Below, in pieces: positions 28,418 to 38,678 of a stretch of DNA of 64,000 bases. Position numbers and translations under genes: made by a program. Positions within the stretch are counted from its first letter, which is position 1. Each line of letters opens with the position of its first letter. The notes under the pieces are model-generated. The model saw nothing but the letters and a program-made list of their open reading frames with translations, had not been told where the DNA came from and searched no databases. Where the stretch lies: assembly GCF_001427865.1 (NCBI RefSeq), contig NZ_LMHH01000001.1, forward strand, positions 992,001 to 1,056,000, in the 5' to 3' direction. The DNA comes from Altererythrobacter sp. Root672. Lineage in GTDB: Bacteria; Pseudomonadota; Alphaproteobacteria; Sphingomonadales; Sphingomonadaceae.

Positions 28418-29431
28418 ATGCACGAACTGGCTTTTCCGCTCCTCGTCGGCCTTATCCTGATCGCGCTGGCGTTCGACTTCCTCAACGGGTTGCACGATGC
28501 CGCGAACTCGATCGCGACCGTGGTGGCAACGCGGTTGCTTTCGCCGGTCAGGGCGGTGCTGTTTGCGGCCTTCTTCAACTTCGCCGCCTACTTCCTCACC
28601 ATCGCCATTCCCAGCTTGCATGCGGTGGCAGAAACCATCGGCAAAGGACTGATAGACAAGGATGTCGTTACCCCGGCGGTGATCTTCGGCGCGCTGGTCG
28701 GGGCGATGTTCTGGAACATTGTCACGTGGCTTAAGGGTATCCCCTCTTCGAGCAGCCACGCGCTCGTGGGCGGCCTGGTGGGTGCCGGCGTGGCGCATGC
28801 CGGGATCGAAGGGATCCAGTGGTCGGGCCTCAACAAGACCCTGCTCGCCATCGTGCTTTCGCCAACGATCGGCATGTTCCTGGCCATGTTCGTCATGCTC
28901 GTCAGCAGCTGGAGCTTGCAAAAGGCCACCGCCGTCAACGCCGAGCGGACCTTCCGCGCGCTGCACTTGGTGTCGTCGGCCGCCTATTCGCTCAGCCATG
29001 GCTTGAACGATGCCCAGAAGACGATGGGTATCATCACCGTGCTGCTCTATTCGACCGGCAACCTGCACGGCGAATTCGAGGTGCCGCATTGGGTGGCGAT
29101 TTCTTGCTACATAGCCATCGCGCTCGGCACGATGACTGGCGGTTGGAAGATCATCGAGACGATGGGCTCGCGCATCACCAAGCTGTCACAGCATCAGGGC
29201 TTCAGTGCCTCGCTGGCTGGGTCGATCGTGGTGTTCTCCGCCTCCACACTCGGCATTCCGGTATCGACAACGCATACCATCACCGGTTCGATCATCGGCG
29301 CCGGCGTGGCCCGGCGCGCTTCCTCGGTCCGCTGGGGTATCGCGCGCAACGTCATGATCGCCTGGCTCATCACGATCCCCGCCTCAGGCCTGGTCGGAGC
29401 GCTATTCTACCTCCTCACCCGGTTGTTCTGA
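28418..29431 (+). CDS. PiT family inorganic phosphate transporter
   Basis: The 337-residue polytopic membrane protein takes up metal-phosphate complexes coupled to protons. Both PiT repeats are seen: FDFLNGLHDAANSIATVVAT near the N terminus and SHGLNDAQKTMGI in the second half, plus two VSTTH/SSSHA type motifs. It starts 14 bases after the Nudix-DUF47 gene. DUF47 proteins regulate PiT transporters, so the pair forms one functional unit. Confidence 0.94.
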   Translation: MHELAFPLLVGLILIALAFDFLNGLHDAANSIATVVATRLLSPVRAVLFAAFFNFAAYFLTIAIPSLHAVAETIGKGLIDKDVVTPAVIFGALVGAMFWNIVTWLKGIPSSSSHALVGGLVGAGVAHAGIEGIQWSGLNKTLLAIVLSPTIGMFLAMFVMLVSSWSLQKATAVNAERTFRALHLVSSAAYSLSHGLNDAQKTMGIITVLLYSTGNLHGEFEVPHWVAISCYIAIALGTMTGGWKIIETMGSRITKLSQHQGFSASLAGSIVVFSASTLGIPVSTTHTITGSIIGAGVARRASSVRWGIARNVMIAWLITIPASGLVGALFYLLTRLF

Positions 29432-29437
29432 GCCGAC

Positions 29438-31069
29438 TTACAGTAGCCATTCGATCGGAAGGTGGGACAAGAGCCAGATCCCACCACGCTGGAACGGCGT
29501 TGTGCCCGGCTCTGTCTGGTGGACGATCGTGACGCCGTCACGGCGTTCGATCCAATTGAGCTCGCCGTCCTTCCCGAGCACGACCTCGTAGGCGTTGGTC
29601 GGAATCAGGCTGTCGAATGAATCCGACACCGCCGCTGCGAGCACCGGGCTTTCGATCACGAAACCCTGCTCGGTGTTGAGATGCATCGAGCGGGGATCGA
29701 AGTTGAACGAGCCGATGAACAGCTTCTGCCGGTCGATCGCGAAAGTCTTGGCATGGAGCGTCGTCGCGGAGGACCGCAGGACCGGCCCCCCGTCAGAACG
29801 GCGCCCGCTGCCCGAACCCATTGAGGTCAGGCGGCGTCTGCGGTCGTCGATCCCGTCCACCGCGCTAGCCCGCATTTCAAACACGCGGACGCCCTTTTCC
29901 AGCATCTCCCGCCGGTAATGGGCATATCCCGCATGAACGATCCACACGTCGCTGGCTTCAAAAGCGTTGGTGAAGACCGCGGTGTCGACGCCGCGCTCGG
30001 CCAGGCGGCCCAATTCGTCGGCGCCAGCTTGGGTTGGCACAAAATATCCCGAGATGATCCGCAGCTCCTTGCTCGGATCGCCGACTGCCTTGTGCAGCGT
30101 GTTCATCAGGAGACCGTCTCCCTTGCCCCTCCCCACGCCTTTGGCGGGGTCGTCACTGAGCATGCGCACTGGCGCCCATGCGAACGGGAGCGTGCCGTCT
30201 AGGACCTGAGCGATGAACGGCAGTTCCTTTATCGCCGCGACGTATTCGCGCGCCGCCGCGCTGGTTTCGACCAGTGAAGCGTCACGGTGGATGACGTCGG
30301 TGTCGTTCTCCGATGGTGCAGGCAGGATGCGCTCCGCAGGGTAAGCCGACTGGCTGGCCCAGTAACGGTCGAAATCGGCCGAGACGTGGTCCACCACCGG
30401 TCCGATGGCCAGCACGTCAAGGTCCGCGAACAGCCCGCCTTCACTCGCCGAGAAGTACTCATCGCCGACATTGCGCCCACCGATCACCGCCGCCTGGTTG
30501 TCGGCTATGATCCCCTTGTTGTGCATGCGCCGGTTGAGACGGAAGAAATCGGTGGCGTAGCCGACCATCTTCGGGTGGCGGATAACGAAGGGATTGAACA
30601 GCCGAACCTCGATGTTCGGATGGCGATCGAGCGCGGCGAGCACGTGGTCCATGCCGGCGATGCCGTTGTCGTCGAGCAGCATGCGCACCCGCACGCCCCG
30701 CTCGGCCGCATCGAGCATGGCTTCGAGCATCAGCGTGCCCGAGAGGTCCTTGTGCCAGATGTAGTACTGCACATCGAGCGTGCGCGTCGCCGCGCGGGCC
30801 AGCATCACTCGGGCGGCGAAGGCATCGTAGCCGTCGATCAGCATGTGGACGCCAGAGTCCTCGCCATGCCCGGCACGGATGCCGGCGACACCCTGGCCCA
30901 GTGGGGTGTCAGCGGTCTCGGTGAACTGACGCGATGCCGGTCGCGGTTCCAGCGGCGGTAGGGGATTGGCGAGACGGATGATCAGGACGCCCAGGGCGAA
31001 GACTGCGGCGCTCGCAGCGACCCATTGTGCAATCAACCACAGCATCGGTCGCTTCGGCTTGCCTTTCAA
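29438..31069 (-). CDS. Phospholipase D family protein (cardiolipin synthase-like)
   Basis: The 543-residue protein has one N-terminal membrane anchor (about 9-31) and two HKD motifs: His183-Lys185-Asp190 with GGRN, and His439-Lys441-Asp446 with GSFNFDPRS. Two HKD repeats form one active site for phosphatidyl transfer or hydrolysis at the membrane. TTG 31069 gives a basic stretch (KGKPKRP) before the anchor, which suits membrane topology; ATG 31045 is the alternative. It ends 6 bases from the convergent phosphate transporter. The length fits the PLD-like family of alphaproteobacteria more than ClsA. Confidence 0.85.
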   Translation of the reverse strand: MKGKPKRPMLWLIAQWVAASAAVFALGVLIIRLANPLPPLEPRPASRQFTETADTPLGQGVAGIRAGHGEDSGVHMLIDGYDAFAARVMLARAATRTLDVQYYIWHKDLSGTLMLEAMLDAAERGVRVRMLLDDNGIAGMDHVLAALDRHPNIEVRLFNPFVIRHPKMVGYATDFFRLNRRMHNKGIIADNQAAVIGGRNVGDEYFSASEGGLFADLDVLAIGPVVDHVSADFDRYWASQSAYPAERILPAPSENDTDVIHRDASLVETSAAAREYVAAIKELPFIAQVLDGTLPFAWAPVRMLSDDPAKGVGRGKGDGLLMNTLHKAVGDPSKELRIISGYFVPTQAGADELGRLAERGVDTAVFTNAFEASDVWIVHAGYAHYRREMLEKGVRVFEMRASAVDGIDDRRRRLTSMGSGSGRRSDGGPVLRSSATTLHAKTFAIDRQKLFIGSFNFDPRSMHLNTEQGFVIESPVLAAAVSDSFDSLIPTNAYEVVLGKDGELNWIERRDGVTIVHQTEPGTTPFQRGGIWLLSHLPIEWLL

Positions 31070-31144
31070 CGGCCCTGTCCGCCTTGCAGCCCGTTATGGG
31101 TAGCAGAAGGACAGGGCCGGAGGAACAGGCAGAGCGCCATTGTG

Positions 31145-31214
31145 GTTCGACAAGCTCACCACGAACGGAGTTTGGAAATAAACCCAGACCGTTCATCCTG
31201 AGCTTGTCGAAGGA
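31145..31214 (+). repeat. Inverted pair of REP-like repeats
   Basis: GTTCGACAAGCTCACCACGA starts at 31145 and its inverted relative, containing CATCCTGAGCTTGTCGAAGG, ends at 31214. The arms could form an imperfect stem of about 25 bases with a 19-base loop. The pair lies directly after the stop of the M13 peptidase gene, between two minus-strand genes, and is the same family as the units at 23095-23236. Confidence 0.8.
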
Positions 31215-31215
31215 C

Positions 31216-33297
31216 TTACCAGATACGGACGCGCTGCTCCGGCGGCAGGTAAAGCTTGTCGCCCGGCTTGACGCCGAACGCATCGTACCAGGCGTCAAGG
31301 TTGCGGACGGTCAGCGCACGATACTGGCCCGGCGCATGGCCATCGGTGGCGATACGCTGGCGCAGCGCCGCTTCGCGCATCTTGGTCGCCCAGGCCTGGG
31401 CATAGGCGATGAAGAACCGCTGGTCGCCGGTGAAGCCGTCGATCTCGGCAGCGGGCTTGCCCGCGAGCGAGGCACGGTAGGCGTCAAACGCCGCGGCCAG
31501 GCCAGCCACGTCGGCGATGTTCTCGCCCAACGTCAGATCGCCGCGGACATGCAGGCCCGGGAACGGCTCATAGAGATCGAACTGGTCCGACAGCGTCTTG
31601 CCCGCCTTGTCGAACTGCGCGCGGTCGGCATCGGTCCACCAGTTGCGCATAGCGCCGGTGGAGTCGAATTCCGCCCCGTTATTGTCGAAGCTATGGCTGA
31701 TCTCGTGCCCGATCACCGCGCCGATTGCGCCGTAGTTGAACGCCGGGTCAGCCTTGGGATCGAAGAACGGCCGCTGCAGGATCGCCGCTGGGAAGTTGAG
31801 CGAGTTCTGCACCGGCAGGTTGACGGCGTTGACCAGCTGCGGGTTCATCCACCACTCGCGCTTGTCGAGCGGCTTGCCGATCTTGGCCAGCTGCTGCTGG
31901 TAGCGCAGCTTCTCGGCCGCCTGCTTGTTGGCGTAAGCGGTAGCGGGATCGAGCTTCAGCGAGGAGTAATCGGCCCAGGTGTCGGGATAGCCGACGCCGA
32001 CTTCCATCGATTCCACCTTGGCCTTGGCTTCGGCCTTGGTTTCCGGCGCCATCCACTCGATCGCGTCGATCCGCTTGGAGAACGCGGTCTTGATGTTCTC
32101 GACCATCGCCTGGATCTCGGCCTTGGCGGAGGCCGGGAAATACTTGTCGGTATAGAGCTTGCCCAGCGCATCGCCGATGTTGGTGTTGACCGCGGAGAGT
32201 GCCCGCTTCTCACGCGGACGAGCCTGCTCGGCGCCGGTCAGCTGTGTGCCGTAGAAGGCGAAGTTCAGCTGGTCGAGCTCGCTCGGCAGCACGGAGGTGT
32301 TCTGGTTGATCTGATGGAAGGTCAGCCAGTCCTTCCACGCGTCGAGCGATTCCGAGCCGACCAGCGCCGCGATCTTGGGGATGGCGTTCGCGTGGTAGGC
32401 GTTGAACTTCTGTTGGCTGCCAAGCTGCGCCGCATCGAAGAACGTGTTCCAGTCGAGACCCGGCGCCTTCTTGGCGAAGTCGGCCGGAGTCCAGACGGCC
32501 TTGGCCACCTGCCAATCGTCGCTTTCCTCGCGGGTGGAATGAGCGCGGGCGATCTTGACCTCGAGGTCGTAGATCCGCTGCGCCTTGGCGCCGGCGTCGG
32601 CGATTCCGGCCGCCGTGAGCACGTCGGCGATGTATTTGCGGTAAGCCGCCTGGTTGGCCTTCATGTCCGGCTCGGACGACAGGTAGTATTCACGCTCCGG
32701 CATGCCGAGGCCGCCCTGCAAGATGTAGGGCATGACTTCCCCACCAACGAGCGCGTGGGTCACGAACACGCCGAACAGGTTCTCGGTGGCGAAGTCGGTG
32801 GCGTTGAGCGGGTCGACGTCGGCCCGCACATTGTCGCCCATGATGCGGGCAAGCGCCGTCTTGTCCTTGATCGCGGCGATGCGCTGCAAGTCGGACTGGA
32901 CCGGCGCCATGCCGAGCTTGTCGATGGTCGCGGTATCGAGGAACGCGTCGTAGTACGCCTTCACGCGCGCGGCGTCCGTTCCGGCTTCCGGTTCCGATTT
33001 CTCGAGGTCCGCCAACAGCACTTCTAGGTTCTTCTCGGTCTGCTGGTCGGCCACCCAGAACGCGCCGATGCCCGAACGGTCTGCGGGAATCTCGTTCGCC
33101 TTCATCCAGCCTTCGTTGGCATAGCCGTAGAAGTCGTCGCCTGGCTTGATCGCTGTGTTCATCGCCATGAGGTTGATGCCAACCTCGGTCCCCGGACTGA
33201 CCGCTTCGGTCCCGCCTTCAACCATATTGCAGGCGACCGGGCCGAGCGTGAGGGTGGCAACGCCCAGCATGAGGGCGGCAGCGAGACGAGTTTTCAT
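31216..33297 (-). CDS. M13 family metallopeptidase (PepO/neprilysin-like)
   Basis: The 693-residue exported zinc endopeptidase has a signal sequence, with Cys near residue 23 that may or may not be lipidated because the lipobox is poor. The M13 signature is complete: HEISH with ligands His531 and His535, and GENIAD with Glu592. Conserved VNAVN (substrate) and a C-terminal YLPPEQRVRIW ending are present. ATG 33297 is preferred over ATG 33306 because GGGA is well spaced only for the former. It probably degrades periplasmic peptides. Confidence 0.93.
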   Translation of the reverse strand: MKTRLAAALMLGVATLTLGPVACNMVEGGTEAVSPGTEVGINLMAMNTAIKPGDDFYGYANEGWMKANEIPADRSGIGAFWVADQQTEKNLEVLLADLEKSEPEAGTDAARVKAYYDAFLDTATIDKLGMAPVQSDLQRIAAIKDKTALARIMGDNVRADVDPLNATDFATENLFGVFVTHALVGGEVMPYILQGGLGMPEREYYLSSEPDMKANQAAYRKYIADVLTAAGIADAGAKAQRIYDLEVKIARAHSTREESDDWQVAKAVWTPADFAKKAPGLDWNTFFDAAQLGSQQKFNAYHANAIPKIAALVGSESLDAWKDWLTFHQINQNTSVLPSELDQLNFAFYGTQLTGAEQARPREKRALSAVNTNIGDALGKLYTDKYFPASAKAEIQAMVENIKTAFSKRIDAIEWMAPETKAEAKAKVESMEVGVGYPDTWADYSSLKLDPATAYANKQAAEKLRYQQQLAKIGKPLDKREWWMNPQLVNAVNLPVQNSLNFPAAILQRPFFDPKADPAFNYGAIGAVIGHEISHSFDNNGAEFDSTGAMRNWWTDADRAQFDKAGKTLSDQFDLYEPFPGLHVRGDLTLGENIADVAGLAAAFDAYRASLAGKPAAEIDGFTGDQRFFIAYAQAWATKMREAALRQRIATDGHAPGQYRALTVRNLDAWYDAFGVKPGDKLYLPPEQRVRIW

Positions 33298-33418
33298 GAA
33301 GTGCATTCCCGTGAAGCGCGACCGAAGCGCACATTAGTTTCTAATGGAACTGCATAGAGTCCCTGGGCGACTGCCGCAAGAAACGTCCGTCGACCCCGAT
33401 GGGTCCTTGGTCGATGGC

Positions 33419-34984
33419 TCAACCGGCCGAAGAGAGCTCGAACCCGACGCGAGTGCCGGGGCCGAGCGGTAAGTCAAACGCCACCCATCCAGCCACGATC
33501 AACGACCCTGCCAGGTAGAAAGCGATGGCAAAGGGCAAGGTGGCCGACAGCAGCGTGCCGAGGCGCATCTTCGGGTTCCAGCGCTGGCAGTAGATCAGCA
33601 CCAGCACGAAGTACGGATTGAGCGGTGAGATCAGGTTGGTCACGGTGTCGCCCACGCGATAGGCAGCCGTCGTCATCTCGGGCGAGATATCGAGCAGCAT
33701 GAGCATCGGCACCGCGACCGGTGCCATGGCGGTCCACTTGGCAGAGCCCGAGGCGATCAGGAAATCGAGCCAGGCCGATGCCGTGGTCAGCAGCGGCAGC
33801 AGCAGCGCCGGCGGCGCGTTGAGCGAGCGCAGGAACTCTGCTCCGTTGATGGCGGTGATTGGGGCCAGGTTTGACCAGCCAAACATCGCCACGAAGTGCG
33901 CGGCAAAGAATGCGATCACCAGGTAAGGCATCATGCCTTCGAGGCCCTCGGCCATGAAGCGAATGACGTCCCGATGGCCCTTGATCGTCCCTGCCCCCTT
34001 TCCGAACGCCCAACCACAACTGAGCAGCAGGAAGAAAAGGATCGCTGCAATCGAGCGGTAGAATGGGACGATCCGCTCGCCAGGCGCGGCCGTTGCGTCA
34101 TAAAGCGGGGTAAATCCCGGCGTGAACACCAGCGCGGCGGCGGCCATTGCCACCAATAGCGCAGTCCATCCGGCCGCGCGCAGACCCTTGCGCTCCTCGG
34201 CCGTGAGTTCCGGCGGTGCCGGCTGCACGTCGCCTTCCTCGCCGGTCCACGCGTCTAGCCGTGGGCCCACGATCTTGGCGGCGATAAGCCAACCAAGGCC
34301 GACGAAGGCCACCGCAATCGCGATCAGGAACCACCAGTTGCCGAGCGGATTCATCGCCCAGCTAGGCTCAAGCAACGTCGCTCCGGTTTGCGTAATCCCG
34401 AGGATCAGAACATCGTACTGTCCGGGCAACAGGTTACCTGCAAGGCCCGTGGCACACCCCACGAAGCCGAGCACCAGGCCGAGTACGGGGTTGCGACCAG
34501 CATTGGCGAACACGACTCCCGCTAGCGGGATATAGACCAGGTACCCGGCATCGACCGCGTGAACTGTGAGCATGCCAAGTAGGATCACCGAGGGTGACAG
34601 CAGCCGGTCGGGAATGCCCTGCACCGCCTTGCGGATCAGGGCCGAGAGCAAACCCGACTTCTCCGCCACGCCCGCACCGAGCATGATCGTCAGCACCAGC
34701 CCCAAAGGCGGGAAGCTGGTGAAGGTCCGCGGCATTTCCGTCAGCAACTGGCGGACCAGTTCCTCGGACAGCAGGCTCTTGGCGGCCAAAGTCTCGCCAG
34801 TCGCGGGATTGACCGCCGTCCAGCCCATGCCAGCGCCGACCGCCGAGACCGCAACCAAGACCACAATGATGAACACGAAGATCGCCACCGGATCGGGCAG
34901 CGAGTTGCCGAAGCGTTCAACCGTGTCGAGAAAGCGATCCCCGCGGGTGCGAGGCACAAGTCCGGTCGAAGCAGTTGACGCCAT
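33419..34984 (-). CDS. AbgT family transporter
   Basis: The 521-residue membrane protein has about 11-13 hydrophobic segments and family motifs such as LPDPVAIF near the N terminus and a GSAKWTAMAPV segment near residue 420. AbgT proteins move p-aminobenzoyl-glutamate inward in E. coli; several homologues act as sulfonamide or PABA exporters. Which applies here cannot be decided. The gene is alone on the minus strand between the M13 peptidase and enolase. Confidence 0.9.
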   Translation of the reverse strand: MASTASTGLVPRTRGDRFLDTVERFGNSLPDPVAIFVFIIVVLVAVSAVGAGMGWTAVNPATGETLAAKSLLSEELVRQLLTEMPRTFTSFPPLGLVLTIMLGAGVAEKSGLLSALIRKAVQGIPDRLLSPSVILLGMLTVHAVDAGYLVYIPLAGVVFANAGRNPVLGLVLGFVGCATGLAGNLLPGQYDVLILGITQTGATLLEPSWAMNPLGNWWFLIAIAVAFVGLGWLIAAKIVGPRLDAWTGEEGDVQPAPPELTAEERKGLRAAGWTALLVAMAAAALVFTPGFTPLYDATAAPGERIVPFYRSIAAILFFLLLSCGWAFGKGAGTIKGHRDVIRFMAEGLEGMMPYLVIAFFAAHFVAMFGWSNLAPITAINGAEFLRSLNAPPALLLPLLTTASAWLDFLIASGSAKWTAMAPVAVPMLMLLDISPEMTTAAYRVGDTVTNLISPLNPYFVLVLIYCQRWNPKMRLGTLLSATLPFAIAFYLAGSLIVAGWVAFDLPLGPGTRVGFELSSAG

Positions 34985-35042
34985 ACGTCAAATCCCCCCG
35001 CGTCCCGGGGAGACTAGACGTCAAGCGCGCCCGCTTGGCAAG

Positions 35043-36398
<1,356 letters not shown>

Positions 36399-36517
36399 CT
36401 ATGCGGCGGAACCAAGAGGTGCAAGCCGCGTTCGATTCCGGAGTTGGCGGGGATCGCAAACCTGCCAAGAATTGGATAAGAGTTGCCCGGTATTCTGGGC
36501 GAACGGAAAGGGAAACC

Positions 36518-37051
36518 ATGGCCGAGACTGCTGCCAACACCGCCAAGCCGCGCAAGAGCTCGGCCAAGAAAACCGAAACAAACGGCACGGCTCTCGCTGC
36601 CTCCAACACTGAGGAAGCCAAGTCGCGCTTCAATGCGGCGCTGGAAGAAGCCCGCGCCGGCGCCATCGCCTTGGGCAACGAAGCCCGGGAACGCGCGTCC
36701 GCCTATCGCAGCCAGGCCTCCACTACTGGCGGCGATTGGGCGGCCGACGCGAAGACCAAGGCGACGGAGCTCGCAAACGATGGCAAGAAGGGCGCCAGCG
36801 GGGCTTTGACCAGCCTTAGCCGTCTGGTCGCCGACAATGCCGGTACGATCGAAGAAAACCTCGGCGCGAAGTACGGCGACTATGCCCGTACGGCGTCCCA
36901 GAAACTGCAGGAAACCGGCAAGGCTCTTGATGAGAAGAGCCTCGACCAACTGGGCGAAGATGCGCGCGAGTTCGTACGCAAGAGCCCCGGCGTCGCCATC
37001 GGCATAGCCGCGGGCGTGGGCTTCTTGCTGGCACGTCTGTTTCGGCGGTGA
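36518..37051 (+). CDS. YqjD/ElaB-like (DUF883-type) membrane-anchored protein
   Basis: The 177-residue protein is mostly a long Ala/Lys/Glu-rich helix, ending in a glycine-alanine membrane segment and a basic tail (AGVGFLLARLFRR). This is the layout of the YqjD/ElaB family, whose members tether ribosomes to the inner membrane in stationary-phase E. coli. A Shine-Dalgarno (GGAAAGGGA) precedes ATG 36518. It starts a four-gene cluster and overlaps the next by GTGA. Confidence 0.8.
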   Translation: MAETAANTAKPRKSSAKKTETNGTALAASNTEEAKSRFNAALEEARAGAIALGNEARERASAYRSQASTTGGDWAADAKTKATELANDGKKGASGALTSLSRLVADNAGTIEENLGAKYGDYARTASQKLQETGKALDEKSLDQLGEDAREFVRKSPGVAIGIAAGVGFLLARLFRR

Positions 37052-37497
37052 ACCTACCGGGGGGTGGGGAAGAACTCGTCCCGATCGATCGGGACGAGGA
37101 CGCGTCGCTGGCCATTGACGATGAGGCGCAAGACAGCGCGGTTGGAGAGCCGGATGACCGGTCGCTGCGCGAAGACGTCGAAGCGCTGATCGAAGACGGG
37201 AGGACGTACCTCGAAGCCGAACTGGTCTTTCAGAAGACCCGCGCTGCCTATGTCGCGGACAAGGCGAAAGGCGCGGTCATTTTCGGCGCTGTCGCCATCC
37301 TGCTCGCCTGCCTGGCTTTGGTCGGTCTCACAGTGGGCCTCATCATCGCGCTCACGCCGCTTCTCACTGCCTGGGGAGCAAGCGCCGTGGTCGTTGTGAC
37401 TCTGGTCCTCGCCGCCGTGCTTTGTGTGCGAATGGCTGCGAAAAGCTGGGGCAAGCTCATGGCGGCTATTCAGGGCCCAGATGGGGGTGATGGATGA
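37048..37497 (+). CDS. Phage holin superfamily III / YqjE-like membrane protein
   Basis: The 149-residue product starts at GTG 37048. A charged N-terminal helix (about 1-70, acidic then KTRAAYVADKAK) precedes two membrane segments (about 72-95 and 105-125). This fits the holin superfamily III/YqjE group that accompanies YqjD. It is unlikely to be a true phage holin since there are no phage genes nearby. Its stop overlaps the next ATG. Confidence 0.82.
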   Translation: MNLPGGGEELVPIDRDEDASLAIDDEAQDSAVGEPDDRSLREDVEALIEDGRTYLEAELVFQKTRAAYVADKAKGAVIFGAVAILLACLALVGLTVGLIIALTPLLTAWGASAVVVVTLVLAAVLCVRMAAKSWGKLMAAIQGPDGGDG

Positions 37498-37826
37498 GCG
37501 ACGTAGAGCGCCGCCTTGAGGAAGACCGCATGCTGCGCGACGCGGCGCTGGGCTTGTTCAAGGCCGATCTCGCGTTGATCCGCGCCGACATCGCCGAACG
37601 AGGCGTCGGCGCGCGGATCAAGAACCGCATCGGTGAAGGCACCGCAGACATGCTCGAAGACGCCGTCGACTATGCCGAGGAAAACCGTGGCAAAATCGCC
37701 GCCGCCGTTGCGGCGGTGGTGTTGTGGTTTGCCCGCGGCCCGATCATAGACGCGCTCGGACGCCTGTTCGACGATGGCGATGAGGAAGCGGTGGAACCTG
37801 TCGAGCCAGACAGCCGTTCCGCCTAA
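37494..37826 (+). CDS. Small membrane-associated protein in the YqjD-like cluster
   Basis: The 110-residue protein has a charged helical first half and one hydrophobic segment (KIAAAVAAVVLWFARGPII, about 66-84), followed by a strongly acidic tail. ATG 37494 overlaps the preceding stop (ATGA). I do not recognise a named family; its job is probably shared with its neighbours. Confidence 0.72.
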   Translation: MSDVERRLEEDRMLRDAALGLFKADLALIRADIAERGVGARIKNRIGEGTADMLEDAVDYAEENRGKIAAAVAAVVLWFARGPIIDALGRLFDDGDEEAVEPVEPDSRSA

Positions 37827-37854
37827 GACCAGAATTCACGGGGAGTTGCAGACA

Positions 37855-38352
37855 ATGACCGATGCCAAGCGCCAGACCCTCAAGCAGAAGGTCGCCACCG
37901 GACAGGCGCGCGTCAAACAGCGGACCAAGGGCGAGAACACCACGACCATCGTCGACCGTGCAGGCGAGAAGGCGATCGAGGCCAAGGACAAGGTGTTCAG
38001 CTTCGCCAAGGAGCATCCGATTGCAACGGTGGCCGGCGCAGTGGTCGTGGGCGCTTTGGTGAGCACCTTGTTCAAGCGCTCGCCGACGCGCCAGGTCGCG
38101 ACCAAGGCAGCAGGCCGGGCCTCGGGCCTGGCGGTGGTCGGGGCGCAACTGGCGCTGACCCTGGCCCAACAGGCGATGTCAGCGGCCGGTCAGGCGGCCA
38201 AGGCCGGGGCAGAAAGGTTCGACGGCGCAGGTGATGGCGCACTCGACCTCGGACGTAACGCGGCCGGGAAAGCCGGCAAGATCGGTGAAAGTGCCGCCAT
38301 GGCGGCTCGCGATGCCGGAAAGCGGCTGACCCAGGCGTGGCGCGACAGATAG
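37855..38352 (+). CDS. Hypothetical membrane-associated protein in the YqjD-like cluster
   Basis: The 165-residue product is Ala/Lys-rich. A basic N-terminal helix precedes a segment with PIATVAGAVVVGALVSTLF (about 62-80), like the C-terminal anchor of YqjD proteins, then a second alanine-rich helical region. ATG 37855 follows GGGGAG at a good distance; the frame is open to 37774, but that would overlap the previous gene. Function unknown. Confidence 0.75.
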   Translation: MTDAKRQTLKQKVATGQARVKQRTKGENTTTIVDRAGEKAIEAKDKVFSFAKEHPIATVAGAVVVGALVSTLFKRSPTRQVATKAAGRASGLAVVGAQLALTLAQQAMSAAGQAAKAGAERFDGAGDGALDLGRNAAGKAGKIGESAAMAARDAGKRLTQAWRDR

Positions 38353-38426
38353 ACTGAGCGGGTTGCGGTGCCCCCTCGCCCTAAGTAACGCGTGAAACCG
38401 ACTCACATGGGCGAAAGGGTATTTTG

Positions 38427-38651
38427 ATGGGGAAGCAACTTCTACACCTGGTCATGGGCGGCCGAGTGGTCGATCCGCAAGGTGTCGAGTTCCAGAACCT
38501 CAATGAACTGGATGTCGTGGGGATCTACCCCAACTACGCCGCGGCTGAGGAAGCCTGGCGGGCCTGCGCCCAGCGCACGGTCGACGATGCGGAAATGAAG
38601 TACGTGATCGTCCACTTGCACCGACTGCTCGAACCCGAACTGCCGGAGTAA
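38427..38651 (+). CDS. DUF4170 family small protein
   Basis: The 74-residue protein (MGKQLLHLVMGGRVVDPQG...) with a YPNYAAAEEAWRACAQRTVD core matches the DUF4170 family as I know it, found mostly in alphaproteobacteria and without an assigned function. ATG 38427 is preferred over an in-frame TTG three bases earlier; AAAGGG lies 8-13 bases upstream. Confidence 0.8.
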   Translation: MGKQLLHLVMGGRVVDPQGVEFQNLNELDVVGIYPNYAAAEEAWRACAQRTVDDAEMKYVIVHLHRLLEPELPE

Positions 38652-38678
38652 GCCCCGGCCCTCTACGCAAGAGGGGGC

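Noticed and set aside
31027-33027. Long plus-strand frame (666 codons)
   Set aside because: It is antisense to the M13 peptidase and crosses the REP repeats; its N-terminal part includes the LSLSKD signature of translated repeats.
34985-35042. Enolase terminator
   Set aside because: Weak CCCC/GGGG pairing near 34991-35008 is too far past the eno stop and lacks a T run on the minus strand.
37048-37497. Remnant prophage suggested by a holin-like gene
   Set aside because: No integrase, terminase, capsid or lysin genes nearby; the neighbours are YqjD-like proteins, so a YqjE-type role fits.
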